Shown: positions 13,101 through 26,039 of the stretch, in pieces
Layout of the letters: the number at the start of each line of letters is the position of its first letter
Position numbering within the stretch: the stretch's first letter is position 1
Assembly (NCBI GenBank): GCA_914767715.1
Contig: OU612075.1
Span: 372,001-436,000 of the forward strand
Direction: 5' to 3'
Length of the DNA: 64,000 nt
Source of the DNA: Membranipora membranacea
Taxonomy: Eukaryota > Bryozoa > Gymnolaemata > Cheilostomatida > Membraniporidae
Notes under the pieces: generated by a model
The model's database searches: none
What the model saw: only the letters and a program-made list of their open reading frames with translations
Told to the model about the DNA's origin: nothing
Made by a program: the position numbers and the translations under genes

Positions 13101-16100
13101 GGCCATTATGTGGGATTAAATCCTATCAGAGAACTGGATTATTATTAAAGAAGGAAGAGATTATGTGTGCATAACAAATTCTCCCTGCAAAGATCCCGCA
13201 AGTTGAGAATAAAGTATCAGATACTAAGTCATACCGGTCATGCATATCATGAATGAAGAGGTCTCTTGATATCGGAAGTCCTCTACGAGACGAGACGTCT
13301 GATGTTTAGAGAGTGATACAAGATAATGAGGAATTGAAAAGTTGAGGATCCCAAGAGAACAGTATTGAGGGTGGAACAGTCTACAACCTCACAAGGTTAT
13401 CATCACGATGAACGTGATAAACAAAGATCAGCATTATGACTCCTCACAATAAAATCAAATCAACATCCATCTCGATGTGTCCTTCCTAACACCATGATGT
13501 GGAACCCGTTCACCATACTGTGGGATCAGCTATCGTATATCCAGATATAGGATATGCACTCTATCCATGGCTATGGCTAGGCCCCACGGAGCTCTTGCAT
13601 ACTCAAAACTGTCATAGATTTCAAACTGTTCAATGCCACTGTTGACAGGGCATCATTTTTTCAACTTTGTAACCTAAATATTGTTTTTTGCACTAACAAC
13701 TCAAACTATTAATTTTGGCAGCATACTTTGATTGAGATGTCTCATATCAAACCACACCACTACTTGAGCAATCACTGCTATATAAAACAGTGGTACCATC
13801 TTATGACAGCAGTTATAATAGTGGTACCACTTTGTATATGAGACCCTTTGAACTTTTAGAGCTCCAAGATTAATGATAACAAATAAATGGAAAATTTCAG
13901 GAATTTGACCCAAAATACATGCATCAAATAATTCAGATCGGCTTTTCATTGAAACAGGAACCTCAAGAATGATATAACATTTCAGTAAATATGTAGCTGC
14001 AGGAGTTATGCGATGTCTCTATGCTAGCACCTGGCCTATATACTCAAGATTTTGAGGTATGAAAATATAGTGTCTTTTAGCATAACACGAATGGCCCCCT
14101 AAGGTGAGCAATTGGCCAATTACAGGCAACAAAGTAAGAGGAAACTCTATAACACAGGCGGGCTTGTATCATCGTTATTAACCACAGTCATTCCCATACT
14201 GAGCCGAAATTCCTTCAAAACCGCAAAAATAATTGAATCAGTCCTTCAATCATAAAAAATGCCAATAAGTTACAATGATGTCGGGGAGGTAGCTGCGGCG
14301 AACGGGGAGGTAGCTGCGGCGAACGCACTTTGGCCACCAAAGTGAAAAGGGGAGCAACTTTGGGTCATTCGGGCCGGCTGTGCAACAATTTAGATTAGAT
14401 GAAACAAGCCTGTCTATGCCCAGGAGTTGAATCATACTAAGTTTGTGTACCATTAAAATACCTGATGCCAAAAATCCCGAAAGCATTGAGCTCTGTGGAG
14501 TTGTGTGTGGTAGCATTTCAACCGTGCGGCCCTTTCATAAAAGAGTTGGGTCCACCCTCAGCGCGAAAGAGCATTTTACTCTCTTTATCGATGCATGCAT
14601 TCATGGATTGTTGTGCATAAATATTCAAGGCCTGACTGGGCCTCGCCAAACATGACAGCGGGTGTTAATTTGCTGATATTTGGCTGACTTTTAAGACAGC
14701 CGTACACGTCGAGTGATTCACAGCGCGTCTAATGCTACCCGACCGGCAGGACAACACTGATCCCTCATAGTCAGCACGTTGTACAAACGCTGCCGCCGCA
14801 TGTCTGTTGGTCATGGGAGATGCTCTTACTGCCGATGTCGCGCTATATAGAAAATCAATATGAGAATTTAATAAAACAGACCAGAGATAATGTTAGCTAT
14901 ATGAAGATGAGCCACCGATGTATAGTAATAGTAATAGCGTATCCTGTTCTAAGAATTGTGTAACACAGGCATGTGGTGATAATCACAAACTTTCTAGACT
15001 CATTCCTATTACAAAGATGTTGATTTAGCGGTTAATTTTGTCTGGGTGTTGCTGCATGAACCATGGCCGTCGAAGAATAACTGATTTCGATAGACATCAA
15101 CAAGACCAGCACTAGACATGGCAGCAGCACGCGATCAGACTGCAACAAAGCTACCAGTCAGAACCTTGTTTGGACACACAAGCAGCTGATTTCACAATTT
15201 CTGACATCAAACTGTGGCTTTGTTTTTACTGGAAAAGTTCTAGTTTACAATTTCCAGCTTAAATTAACAAGGTTCCAGGAATGATTTACTTCATCAATGA
15301 TGCAATGTGAGAGCTCGGCAGCAGCTAATAGATCACAATCTACACTTTTATTACTATCTGGGTCAAAAACCAGGCAGTGGGTATATTTATAATCTTTGGT
15401 GTAGCTGAGTAGCAGCGGGTTTATTTATGTTACTGGACATTTCTAAACTCCATTCATCAAATCATAATATAAAGCGTCATCAATGCCTTTGTGGTCATCA
15501 TATAACTGGTTTGTTTATAAAGTATGTACATATTGTACATAATGGACATATTGTAAGCTATCTACTCTCTAAGATGGCCTGCAGCATGCTGCAGTACAGA
15601 TGATGTGATAAATGAATGAATTGAACAGGAAGTTGTTCAGTAGTTCCAGCCCTACAGTGAAAAATTGTGTTTCTTCTAAACTGCAGAAGGTTACTAACTA
15701 TCAGATTGAACTACCCAAAACATGATGCATATGGCGTGAATTAATCTAAATTCCTGTCTTAGGTGGAGCTTACTTTCATGTTGTCAAGGAGTTAGCTATG
15801 GAGAGTTTATGAAGTGTCTTAGTGAAGAGGTGCACAGCTCCACAATTATTGATGGTGTGCTGCGTTTAGAGCGCCTCCGTTGGGCAGAATCTTCAGGTCT
15901 GTGACGCAATGAGGATATAACACTGGAAGCTGTAGGCATTCCAGGCACTTCAGGCTTTCTAGGCACACCGGGGAGCCCAGGCCCTCCAGGCACACCAGCG
16001 AGCTTACAGACTGACTTCAACAGACTTGGTTAGCGGCGGGAAAATTGGTGACAACATCATTTTAATCACACAAGGACATGCCCAGGGTATTATCACACAT

Positions 16101-19100
16101 TGAGTAGAGATAACGAGGCCTCCTATCTGTGTTAGAGTGATGATGCAGAGTGTTAACTACTTTAGTTATAACGCCAACACCCAAAGTCAGCGACCATCAG
16201 ATGATGGATACAGACCGACATGCTGTACCTCGCCCACATACAGCTACAGGCCTACACAGTTCCGGTATCGCCTCTAACCGTTCACTAAGTTATTATTAAC
16301 TGAATAATATTCCAATCCAAAATGACAACAGAATTTTCCCTTTGTCAATTTAAATTGAGAAATTATTCTGAAACCGGAAAATATTTATAGTTCCTTATTC
16401 CATGCCACTAGGAAGCCGCAGACAGACTTACCGTTAGGAGGCGTGATTGTGCCGCCGCCGTTCTGTTGCACTAGTAGGTGTATATTTGGTCCAGGTATGG
16501 GGTGATGATGATACTGAGGGTGGAAGCCGGCGGGGAGAGGATGGGAGCCGGGTGGGTGATGTCCCGGCTGATATCCCTGCTGCTGTGATCCATTGAGGGG
16601 CCCGTTAGGTGGCCCGTAGTTATATTGTGCACCATGTGGTCCCCCGCCATTGTGCATCGGTCCATGAGAGCCCTACAAGAATGGAGAGAAACAGCATTTA
16701 TGTGCAGAAGTTGTCACAATGATTTGATTGTAGGCCTAGAAAATGGGCCTAAACCCTGTACGAATCATGACGACAAGATCAAGGCGTAAATGCCATCAAC
16801 GGAAGGTGAGACCACCGTCACAACAATCTGCAGTTTATTGACAGAAAATTCTAGCGCACAGAGCGGTCAAATTCTCCATCAGTGAAAATTATGCCTAATA
16901 GAGTGAGACTGATTATAGACTAAGCTTTCGTACCTGATAATGATAATTGTGGGGAGGTGGCTGCATTCTGTTTCCTCCTGCGCCGGAAGCTGACGGGTTC
17001 TGGTTTATATTAGGAGGCATGTTGGGATGTTGAGGCCTGAGTATAAGTTGTATGACGCTGCCGTTGTCATCGTGTATCGGCTGTACAATGTGACCGGGTG
17101 GTGCTCTTATACTGGGTAACCTCGCTGGCCCTGTACTACTGTTAGCCACCATAGCTATATTGGCTGGACCTGGTAAACAAGAGAAGTGACAGCTGTGAAT
17201 AAGCAAAAAGGATGAGTGCTGTCTGACAGTCTTTGGTAAACTGTGTCAAGCATAACATATAAGGAATTTATTTTGTGTCAAGTACAACACCTAGACTAGT
17301 GATATCCCATTTCAATCCTATTAGAGATTTGAAGCCAAGAGACGACCACTGAACACCTAAGTGTTGTAAGGCTGATAACCATGACTGAGTAGAGTGCGTA
17401 ACCTGAGAAACACATCCGATCATCTCAACTAGAAGATACGGAGAAATTATCTCCAGCTAGTTAGTCAGTAATCATCTCTGAGATTTTTTAGTCAACTATC
17501 TTCATACCGCTGGTTCAAATAATCGAAAGGTATGTCACCTGGAAATACTTATCAATGACTATCAAAAACAGAGAACAGACTTAATTCATATCTAAATCAT
17601 AAAATCATATCATTACAATGAAAAAACACTCAAATAGGAGTTGAGAACAACACAAAATCACATCATACTGTATAAATTGATGAGCAGGACGAATTGTAGA
17701 ACCTGACACAGTGTACTCTTCTAAGGATATAGAACTTGCTAAAAAAAATCTGTAAACTCATCCTCAACTCACCGTAGAAATACATCCGAGTATCGTGAGG
17801 TGCTTATGAAAAATGAGGATTGTAGGTATCAAACCCTGAGAAAATAATCGACATTAAAGTACTTCCTATAGTCAAAGACATTGAAGTATTTTCCTCAAAA
17901 AACCGATCTCCCTTAGAGGTAAACCCAGTTGACTCACACCGAGACTTTACAGATCGGATACAAAGGAGCTTTTGACAAATCATAGGGAATGCAAGAATCT
18001 CATTGGCGAGCAAAATGACGATGTTCAGTTCTGACGGGAAAATCCCCAGGCCTATACCGAACACACTCACCGCCAATAGTACATGGGAATTCAGAGAGTT
18101 TGATTGGGTAAAACTTTTAGGAAAATTTAAATCCTACAGAACGAACCAGGAAGGAATCACCATTGTCGCTGTCCCTGATGACGCTGCACTTTAGGAGAAT
18201 AAAACTTTCACATTTTATTTTTGCCATCAATGTCAGACCTCAAAATGCGTGGCACTGTCCAACATTTCCGGGAACACAAGTAGCAAATCAAAACAGAACT
18301 AGTCGAATCACAATTCCCGAAGATTAATAAACCTCTCCAACTACAGGCCAGAATTAGAGCCACAGCAAATATATACTTCCACAAGGTTAACAGCCTTTGC
18401 ACATACAGTGATACACTATAGGTCACTGAATGGGAGTAAGTTATCAAATCCAGCGATGAGTATCTATGCCCATCGTATCAGGCCACTCTTCATAATCTAC
18501 TTTAGAGTTAATTACGCCATAGACTGACAACAGATGTAAAACTGAGATAAACACTCTAATATTTCAACAGCAGCAGTTCACAGAATTATATATATACACC
18601 AAGGCATCAGTTACTGCATTGTAGTAGGCAGGGTGAGCTTTACGTAAGATGAGCTTACATAATGATAGCGAGGCAGGAAATGTGTTACACAACACTTCAA
18701 CTATCGCCTCATGAATGGAGACACAGATCGTTTCTGGTTTTGAGTTTAAAGTATTCCTAAGCCAACACCCAGTTTGAGCATAAAGAGATTAAAATACTAT
18801 ATAGATTTACTAGTCTGCTTGTTGAAAATCTAGCAAAACATGACATCCACATTATAAGACAGGATGTGTAGGAAGGTCACTATTCTCTCTTGAAACAATA
18901 AAATTTAAGCCTTCATTCATCTGACAGACAGGGATCCTTTTGGGCCTGTCTTTGTTCCATATTGACAGTCCATCACTAGTGTTTATCTAGCATGGGAATC
19001 GTAAGAAATATTATAGCTCTGGGATGAATGAACACAACTAATGATGTTCATCCAGCCCCCCAAACCACAAATATTTACTGAAGTCTAACTTTAAACCACA

Positions 19101-22100
19101 TGACAATGATAACAGCAATCATTCCTCTGTGAATAAATAAAACTTGCGGTGCGGAGCATGTCAAGCTTAATGTGTGAGGCAGAATGACCTACTAGTGAGC
19201 TTTAATAGAGTTAAAAAGGGGGATGATTCCAACAGTAAAGTACATCCAAATCGACAGTTTGAGCTGCACACTGTCGGCCTACAAAATATGCTTCCACCTT
19301 TGAAGCATGGGTACTATCACTGTGTCGTCTTTTCACATGTAGGGCGGTGTTCACCTCTAAAAGTCCAACTCATAACCCATAAGAAGTGTTGCAAGTCATA
19401 CAGGAAATAACATCAACAGTACACGTACAGGAATTAGGCACAAGATTCACACTCATTCTTGGCAGTGATCAGGAAGACGGAGAGGCTGATTCACAGATTA
19501 TATTATTTTCATTGAGTCTCTTGGTTGCAAACAAACTCGAGTGCAGATTCATGGGGCACTTCTTGTTGTTGTTGTAGATACGAGAAACACCTGACCAGCT
19601 ATCGTGTGAGATAACACACCATACATATCAATAGACAAACGGTTATAAAACTGGTGACAGAAGACTTTGTACATCCATAATATTTCCTGCTGACTGAAAG
19701 AGGGAGGGGCAACAATGATATACTACACAGGCGTAGTCTTTAATCAAAAACCGGCTTACAATTACACCCTTGGCCTCAATTACACTCCATCCATTTGTCA
19801 CATATTTGTAACATGGTCCGTAGCCACAACATCACATGGAAACCAAAATATAGCTGCCCATTTTCTATAGTCCATCATAAGCAATTAAGCCATCAGAACT
19901 ATTGAAATCAATGTCATTATACAGACACACCCATTGAGATCACTGCTGTACAGTGGCATGTAATTGTAGTGTTATGTTGATTCACTTTATTTTATATAGA
20001 ATCGCACATGTCATAGAGTAAAGTAGCGCAAAGAATGCAGGGAAGTGTCGTTCAGAATCATGAATGACAAACATTTTCCTTTCATTTATCCATATAGAAT
20101 AGAACTGCAGCAGTATTTGAGTGCTACGCACATAATCCTGTTGTATTTTCAGTACTGGCCCGTACTACTCAGTATTATATATACTTAGTGTGACTGTAGG
20201 TGGGGTATTAATAGCCCTAATATAGCTGAGCGGTACATTGACCATGCCAGTGACTACTAGCGTCCATGTCTGGTCAGTAACTATCCAACGTATCACACCT
20301 GTAGAGCTTTACAGCGTAAAATGAGGTTAATCGAGCTTAAAAAATCTCAACCCCATATCATTGCCGAGCCGTAATAGCAGAAACCTGCCTAGTGACAGTT
20401 AATTACACCATCTGTCTACGATATGGAATCTGCTGGAATGCTGGATTGAAAAACAAATTCCTGCTGTGTCTATAGTTGGTGAAATAACCTAGCCTGACTC
20501 ACCTTGATGATGGTAATAGCACTCACTATCCCGATGATGTTTGTATTTCATATTCCCGAATTAAAATTAAATTCACAAATTCCTCCGAGCCAGCAATCTC
20601 ATACCACCAGCTCAATTGCTAATCGACTGACTGCTCGGAGATTTCTTCTTCTGCCTCACAATATTATGCAGGCTGCGTGAGCAATATGCAAAGTCACAGC
20701 GGTACAGCCACTAATTATCCAAACTAAATTATAGCTTCTTAATCCCGATATGATGAGCTGAAGCACTCAGCAAAATATACATATAATATATATAATATAT
20801 TCAGTCTGTCCAGCAGTTAAACTATCCTCAAGGCTGTCAACAAGGAATGCCACGATGATATGTGAAGTAGTGAGAGATCGGGTTGAGCAGCAGTTCTAAT
20901 GAGCTGATGCTGAGTCTCCTTGTACACTTGTGTAGCTCGTGAGTGTAAGCATTGATCTAAGCCAGCCCATATCTATCAAAATCTTCATTGCCGCTGCTGC
21001 TGCCGCTGCTGCTGCGTCAGCCTCGTATTATAATTTATTCACTTATATTATATCAGCAGCAGCGAGGTGTACGTAAATGGATAGACTGTTGTTAGTGGAG
21101 AGCAATTGATTTCATATGTCAGGGGTCAGTTCATGACCTCTGCTAATCACATCAGGCTTGCTATTTCCATGGCGATTCCAGCTGTGCCGTGTCACAATTA
21201 GATTCTCAGCTCGCTGACTTGAGAGATCAAACCAAACTCTGTCACAACTATGTCCATAAATAAACCTCTATATAAGAGCATTCATCCGCCTCCGTGATGC
21301 TTTGAGACATTTGAGTGGAGTGAGCTATGTCGTAGTGTATTTCTGTGACCAGCCAGATTTAGTCTGTGGGGTTGGTACCCTGCTGCCAACGACCCAGAAA
21401 ATATCAACCTCATCTTGGATCAAGGAATTTGGACACTGCTTTCCAATAATTTGAATTATTACTTGCAAACAAACAAAACCTCCAGGGGGCATTCATAACT
21501 CTCCATTTCAGCCTCAACCTTACAAAATGCATTTACTTTTGCACCTTATTAGGACCCTTTTCAGCCAATTTTTGAGGCATTAAAAAGAGCAGAAGCTTCA
21601 CTGCAGTTTAACAGACTGGGACAGTGACATTCGTTCTTCTAACAGCACTGCTAATCATCGATAAAAGTGAAAGGAAAGTGAAGCTACTCAAGCGACTGCT
21701 GAAGACCTGCTTTCAAGTAAATTAGCCCAAGCTGTGTCTGTTTGCAGCTAAATAGCCTGCAGCATTTAAAGTACAGCCAAGCAGTGCAGCCTGTATACAT
21801 ATGTGAGAATTAGACCCAACCCGACGAGATTTAGATTACATAGAAATATTACAGCACACTGATTGTACCATATTTTTACACCATAAACTGGCATCACAAC
21901 CTACAGGCAGACTAGACAGACAGCCTAACTGACCCAGACAGAAAACTAAACATACATATCACATCATATGGCCAGACCATACACACAAACTGCTTTTATA
22001 TCAGATCAATTATACCAATAATACCCTGAGTTCATCCTTTGCTTCCCAGCCACACCCAAGTTAGTAAAACGGATCACAACAGGATTTATCAAATCAGACA

Positions 22101-22776
22101 ACAAGTACCTTCATCATGACAGTAACGATCAGGAACCAACTCAACAAAATCATGTGTTGTTTTGCAGAGTCACATGGAAGAAGGGTACTGGTCACGAGAC
22201 TTATAAAAATAGAACTCAAATTGTCAGTGTGGACAATAATCTAGTAATCAACTTATAACAGTATGTGTACCTTCAGTAAGAAAAGAATCCCTAATTCAAA
22301 ACCCCAACCCTATTTTATATAGAAACACCAAAAGATTTAAATAAGACGCTTCACTCACCACTAATGTGACGTTCCGTATCTCCCATCTTTATTCTCAACA
22401 TCTCGTCGGTAATGAGAGTTATCTTGTGTTGTTGTCTCTGCATGTGCATGACAGGATGAGGAGCGCCCTGGACTACCGGCTGCTGCTGTCGCTGATGTGG
22501 CATCATACGACCACCACCAACGCTGCCGGCGTCACCTGACAGACCAGGCGCTGCCGCAGGCTTCTTATACTCTGGATTGTGAGGAGTCGGCCGATCATCG
22601 TTCATATCGTTTACTCCGCTATCAGGAGAAGAATGTCCGTTAGACTCGCTCCTGCACTCAATGTTGAGACTGGAGGACGCTGAGTTGTTATTAGCTGCTG
22701 GACTACTGTTGTGATATACAGGTCTGACCACGTTTGTAGGTATAGTACTATTAGTTTGGTTCTTACTTCTCTCCAT
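1183..22776 (-). CDS. FNDC3: Fibronectin type III domain-containing protein 3 (FNDC3-like), 3' end outside window
   Basis: Twelve minus-strand exons join with matching phase: 22359-22776 (start ATG 22776), 16934-17169, 16432-16672, 12005-12157, 10245-10408, 9770-9978, 9286-9424, 7259-7443, 6483-6732, 4326-4464, 3070-3354, 1183-1331. They give 856 codons. The N-terminus is low-complexity (Asn/Ser/Pro/His/Gly) and contains the stretch APPGHIVQPIHDDNGSVIQL, which resembles the PPGYISQVIED segment of vertebrate FNDC3A/B. A Gly-rich linker follows, then 'DEEKRLVYEILSQLQPPQ', then FN3 domains with the usual W, Y/FR and N.GxGxxS motifs. Four FN3 domains are complete and the fifth is cut. Human FNDC3A has nine FN3 domains and a C-terminal membrane anchor, so roughly 340 residues should lie to the left. 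FNDC3 proteins are anchored in secretory-pathway membranes and their molecular role is poorly known. Introns are long (5.2 kb for intron 1). Confidence 0.9.
3398..3487. repeat. 9-bp minisatellite (TTGTTAAAG), 10 copies, FNDC3 intron
   Basis: Ten uninterrupted 9-bp units occur; only the first and last carry TTGCTAAAG instead of TTGTTAAAG. On the gene's sense (minus) strand the unit is CTTTAACAA, and the array lies about 42-131 nt upstream of the 3' splice site of exon 3070-3354. The apparent Thr-Thr-Leu reading frame through it is a repeat artefact. Confidence 0.95.
4723..4770. repeat. Short hairpin with flanking direct repeats, FNDC3 intron
   Basis: A 14-bp inverted repeat (4731-4744 against 4752-4765) is separated by 7 nt. 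TGGTCTTA occurs at 4723-4730 and again at 4763-4770, the second copy overlapping the right arm. This is the shape of a tiny foldback insertion, or of a chance hairpin plus duplication. Confidence 0.6.
6081..6115. repeat. Simple repeat (CAGA)n
   Basis: A short CAGA/GACA tetranucleotide run in an FNDC3 intron, with no coding meaning. Confidence 0.9.
6317..6408. repeat. Imperfect inverted repeat with about 42-bp arms, FNDC3 intron
   Basis: The left arm (about 6317-6358) and right arm (about 6367-6408) are near-complements around an 8-nt spacer; both contain ATTTGCAATA/TATTGCAAAT cores and CCCTC/GAGGG ends. The hairpin lies 75 bp downstream, in the gene's sense, of the donor of exon 6483-6732. 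No clear target-site duplication is seen. Confidence 0.75.
11912..12040 (-). repeat. 28-bp minisatellite carrying the 5' splice site of an FNDC3 exon
   Basis: Unit starts are spaced exactly 28 bp apart (11912, 11940, 11968, 11996, then a partial unit at 12024). On the sense strand each unit contains an AACA|GTAAGT-type donor followed by CTACCACCTAGACTAAAC. GTAAGT is intact at 11999-12004 (the donor used in my model), 11971-11976 and 11915-11920. In the second-from-left copy the G of GT is changed (ATAAGT). The unit is not a multiple of three, so an alternative donor would shift the frame. Confidence 0.92.
14281..14325. repeat. Two-copy tandem repeat, FNDC3 intron
   Basis: Two adjacent copies of a 21-22 bp GC-rich unit (GGGGAGGTAGCTGCGGCGAA) lie in the intron between exons 12005-12157 and 16432-16672. 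No gene is recognised here. Confidence 0.85.
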
Positions 22777-25700
22777 TATAAGACCTTCTCACAGTGACTG
22801 CTGCTGTGTGCTGTGACTGATGATCCTGACTCACTCAATACTAAAAGTAAACAAAGCTCATCCTGTATCAAAGAAAACACGGACCATGAATAATACATCT
22901 CTTGTTTATAATACTTTAGTCCTGGTATTTAGCTCTGGGAGTTACTGAGTATTAATACCACGAGCAGATAGTGTAGCTAGTGCTGCTTAATGAATGACGC
23001 ACTTTTTTATTATTGGCACCGGCCCACATGGGTGGCTAACCTGATGTGAGCGGTAATTGATGTGCAATTTATCAACACAAATACATGATATGCGATTCGA
23101 TGATCGGATGGGAATAGTATCCTTCCCCAAACAAATTTTACCTGCAGGTAAACTAAATGAAATTGAATTAAATCGTTTCCTTGAGTGACTGATCTCACTG
23201 GTCATGATTCCTTGTCAGGTCATCCTGGGAGACGAAATAAACAAACGAAAAACATATCTACAAAGGCTTCCGGTTCACCCCAGAGGATCAAAAGGGATAT
23301 CTACCATTGTCATTGCCATTGTCTTCCCACTCATATTTAATTAGCAATTAAGTGTTTAATGCCCAAGAAAAAAAAAAAAAAAGTACATGAAATCATGTCA
23401 ATATCCACTAGCTAGCTCACAGCGTCAGAGCTTATCCACTAGCTAGCTCACAGCGTCAGAGCTTAGATTAGTTTCTTGGTCCTATATAAGAAGGTGGGAG
23501 GAACGCCAACGTGTGAATAACATATAAACATTACAAACATCACTGATAAGGCGTCATCAGCGACAGCAGCAATGAGAGGAAGCGGAAGACACGACGCTGA
23601 TGTTGTCGTTGGTAAATTATTGCGTCCTCATCAATCAATAAAACAATCAGCCCGGACCCACACAAACTAACGGTATTATTTACACCACATCGTCGGCCAG
23701 ATACACCGATGACGTCACGTACTGACAGCAGGCAGAAAGGCGGGGCCCTCAAGCAGAAATAGAGACAAACGACATTTTCACACCGTAAGCAGGCCTCGAT
23801 TAAAATAACTTAATGCCAAAAGTCAAGATAACGTCAATTTTATGTTATTTATACCTTTGATCAAAGTCAAAACAACTTGTGATGTGAATAATTTCTAGAG
23901 TAATTTACTGTCGAGGACTTGGGGAGGATATGACACACACTTCCCCAGATAAGCTAAAAGGACATCAAATTGATAACTGTAAAACACAGCAAAAAAACTA
24001 AATATAGACTCGACCATGATGATGATGAGCTTGTTTTGCATTATTTAGAGACTAAAAAAGACTTAGGCAATATCTAACAGATACAGTTAACTAGACAGTG
24101 ATATTGATTTTTACAAACTAATTAGGATATGTTTGTCCTGATTAAGGTTTGCGAGAGTCTAAGCTATACTTGACTGCATCACTACGATAAAATTACTCTG
24201 ACAGCGTTTTTGTTAAATTTGGCCTAAAACATAACAGCGGGTGAAAGGGTGAGAATCTCACAATGGATAAAGCTATAAATCATATTTGCTCAAACAAGAG
24301 GCCTTGCGCTAAATGTGAAGATCAGAGTTGCTTCCACATGATTTAGACATCAGTGGTTTCACAGATCGGGATATCTCACACCATCATAAATCATACTTTT
24401 GTAGATATTGAGGCCGGAAATTTTAACCTGTCCAATGACAAAAAACTGACTTGGGTAATCAAAATGAATTCAGCAAGCTAATTAATGGAATGCAATGTTT
24501 TGACATAACAGACATATTGTTTTCATGTGGGTAGATAGCGAATGCATGCCTTAAATATTTTTATACATGCTCAATACCACACTATTCTGGTAGAGCCAAA
24601 TCGTTTTAAATCATCCAGTAACCCTAGACACTTATATGTGAAGGAGCTCCATGAATTTTCACCAACTAGGTTTACCAAGTATAACTGGAGTTTGAGAGAT
24701 CAATCATCATTAATGCATGCCTGGGGGAAACATATGTAGAACAGTAGGTGAATTGGGTAAAACCGGCACAGATAACAGATTAAGCGTATAGCGGCATTCA
24801 CATGTATGAATTCCACCTAAATCTACCACAACCAAGATATCTCGGCCAAATATTATTCCTTTATTTAGGGGGATCACTATCCATGTCGAAATATATAAAG
24901 GGCAAACAAATACTGTACATCATGGGGTGACAAGGTCTTTTAACATTATTTTTATCATTCACTTCGAGAATTCCTTCAGGAATGAAAAATATTCTGAGAC
25001 ATAAGTTAACCTGGTGAAGTTTTCTGTGATCACAAAATGTATTGTAAGGCATTACAATACACATCGTATTTGACAGAAAAAAAAATGTAGGCTGGTTTTC
25101 TTGGCAGTTGATTGTGCATAAATAAGTAGTGGTACAGTCAACTCAAAGCTATCATTCATGGTCTAGAACTATTTTACCAGCGAACCAGTGCTCAAGAGCA
25201 TTTTATTAAAATTTAATCAGGTCTCCAATAAATAAAGAGACTTGTACATTTTTAATCGTAACCATGTATGTAAATCTTCACAAAAACACTTCACTACAGT
25301 GAGTTGAAATGAGAAACAACATCAGCATAGAATAGATACATAAGATAGTAAAGTTAAAAGTAGGTAGAGCAGAAATATCAAATGCAAGATGCTGTGAACA
25401 ACATGCAGCAGAGGTTCAAATCACTACCTTCATAAATTAAGAAAGCCTAACCTCAAACTACTCTTTGATTGACCTCAACTGAGGGAAGCTGTCCAAGCTC
25501 TACTGACAGGCAGGAGCTGTTACAATTATTAAATTAAATTAATCATTTCAACTTAAAAAAAAACTACTTCACTCATGACTTCCATACATACAACCATGTC
25601 AATACATTGTTTTGTATGCTATTTGGATAAAAAGGTTTGCACAACTTACATGATGAGCAGTTCGAGTTATTTTCCAAATGTGATAAGGTAGCTTATGATT

Positions 25701-26039
25701 GGTGTTATGGCTGCAGCATGATTTCTCTCCACTCAATCCGCTGTGTGTGTTTTGTAAGAAGTCTTCCTTTACTACACTCTTCTTTCTTTAAGAAAAAATG
25801 AGCCAATCATATTGCTGTATTAGAGGAAACATTAAATTGTACCAAACACATATTTCAGAGATTGTTTTATCTAAACTACTACTTTGGTGAGTGTTCTGAA
25901 AATTTACCAATCAGAACTCTAATACGTATCAACTCTGTAGTTTCACTTTGGGTGTAGGAGGAAAATGAATGAAATTTTATAAGTTGAATTTGGGTACAAC
26001 TCCTGCACAAAGCTCCTAATAATTGTACATGAGAAAATA
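22777..26039. promoter_or_regulatory. Divergent intergenic region between FNDC3 and MAGT1
   Basis: This 3.3-kb stretch separates two head-to-head genes, so it must hold both promoters and any untranslated first exons. A consensus CRE octamer TGACGTCA is at 23710-23717. I recognise no coding exon. The rest is AT-rich with no obvious mobile element. The 5' untranslated structure cannot be resolved without transcripts. Confidence 0.5.
23402..23464. repeat. Two-copy 31-bp tandem repeat upstream of FNDC3
   Basis: Two identical adjacent copies, beginning at 23402 and 23433, contain the palindromic core CTAGCTAG. They lie in the FNDC3/MAGT1 intergenic region. Confidence 0.93.

Noticed and set aside
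15796-16020. Minus-strand reading with collagen-like G-x-P triplets (AGVPGGPGLPGVP) in an FNDC3 intron
   Set aside because: It has only a few triplets, arising from a short nucleotide repeat, and FNDC3 exons on both sides already join in phase without it.
16471-16665. Open frame overlapping the FNDC3 His/Pro/Gly-rich exon
   Set aside because: Shadow of exon 16432-16672 in another frame.
18003-18194. 63-codon plus-strand frame in FNDC3 intron 1
   Set aside because: No recognisable domain and no splice partner; length is within chance for 5 kb of intron.
23540-23752. 70-codon minus-strand frame upstream of FNDC3
   Set aside because: No family resemblance; more likely 5' non-coding sequence, and it contains the CRE.
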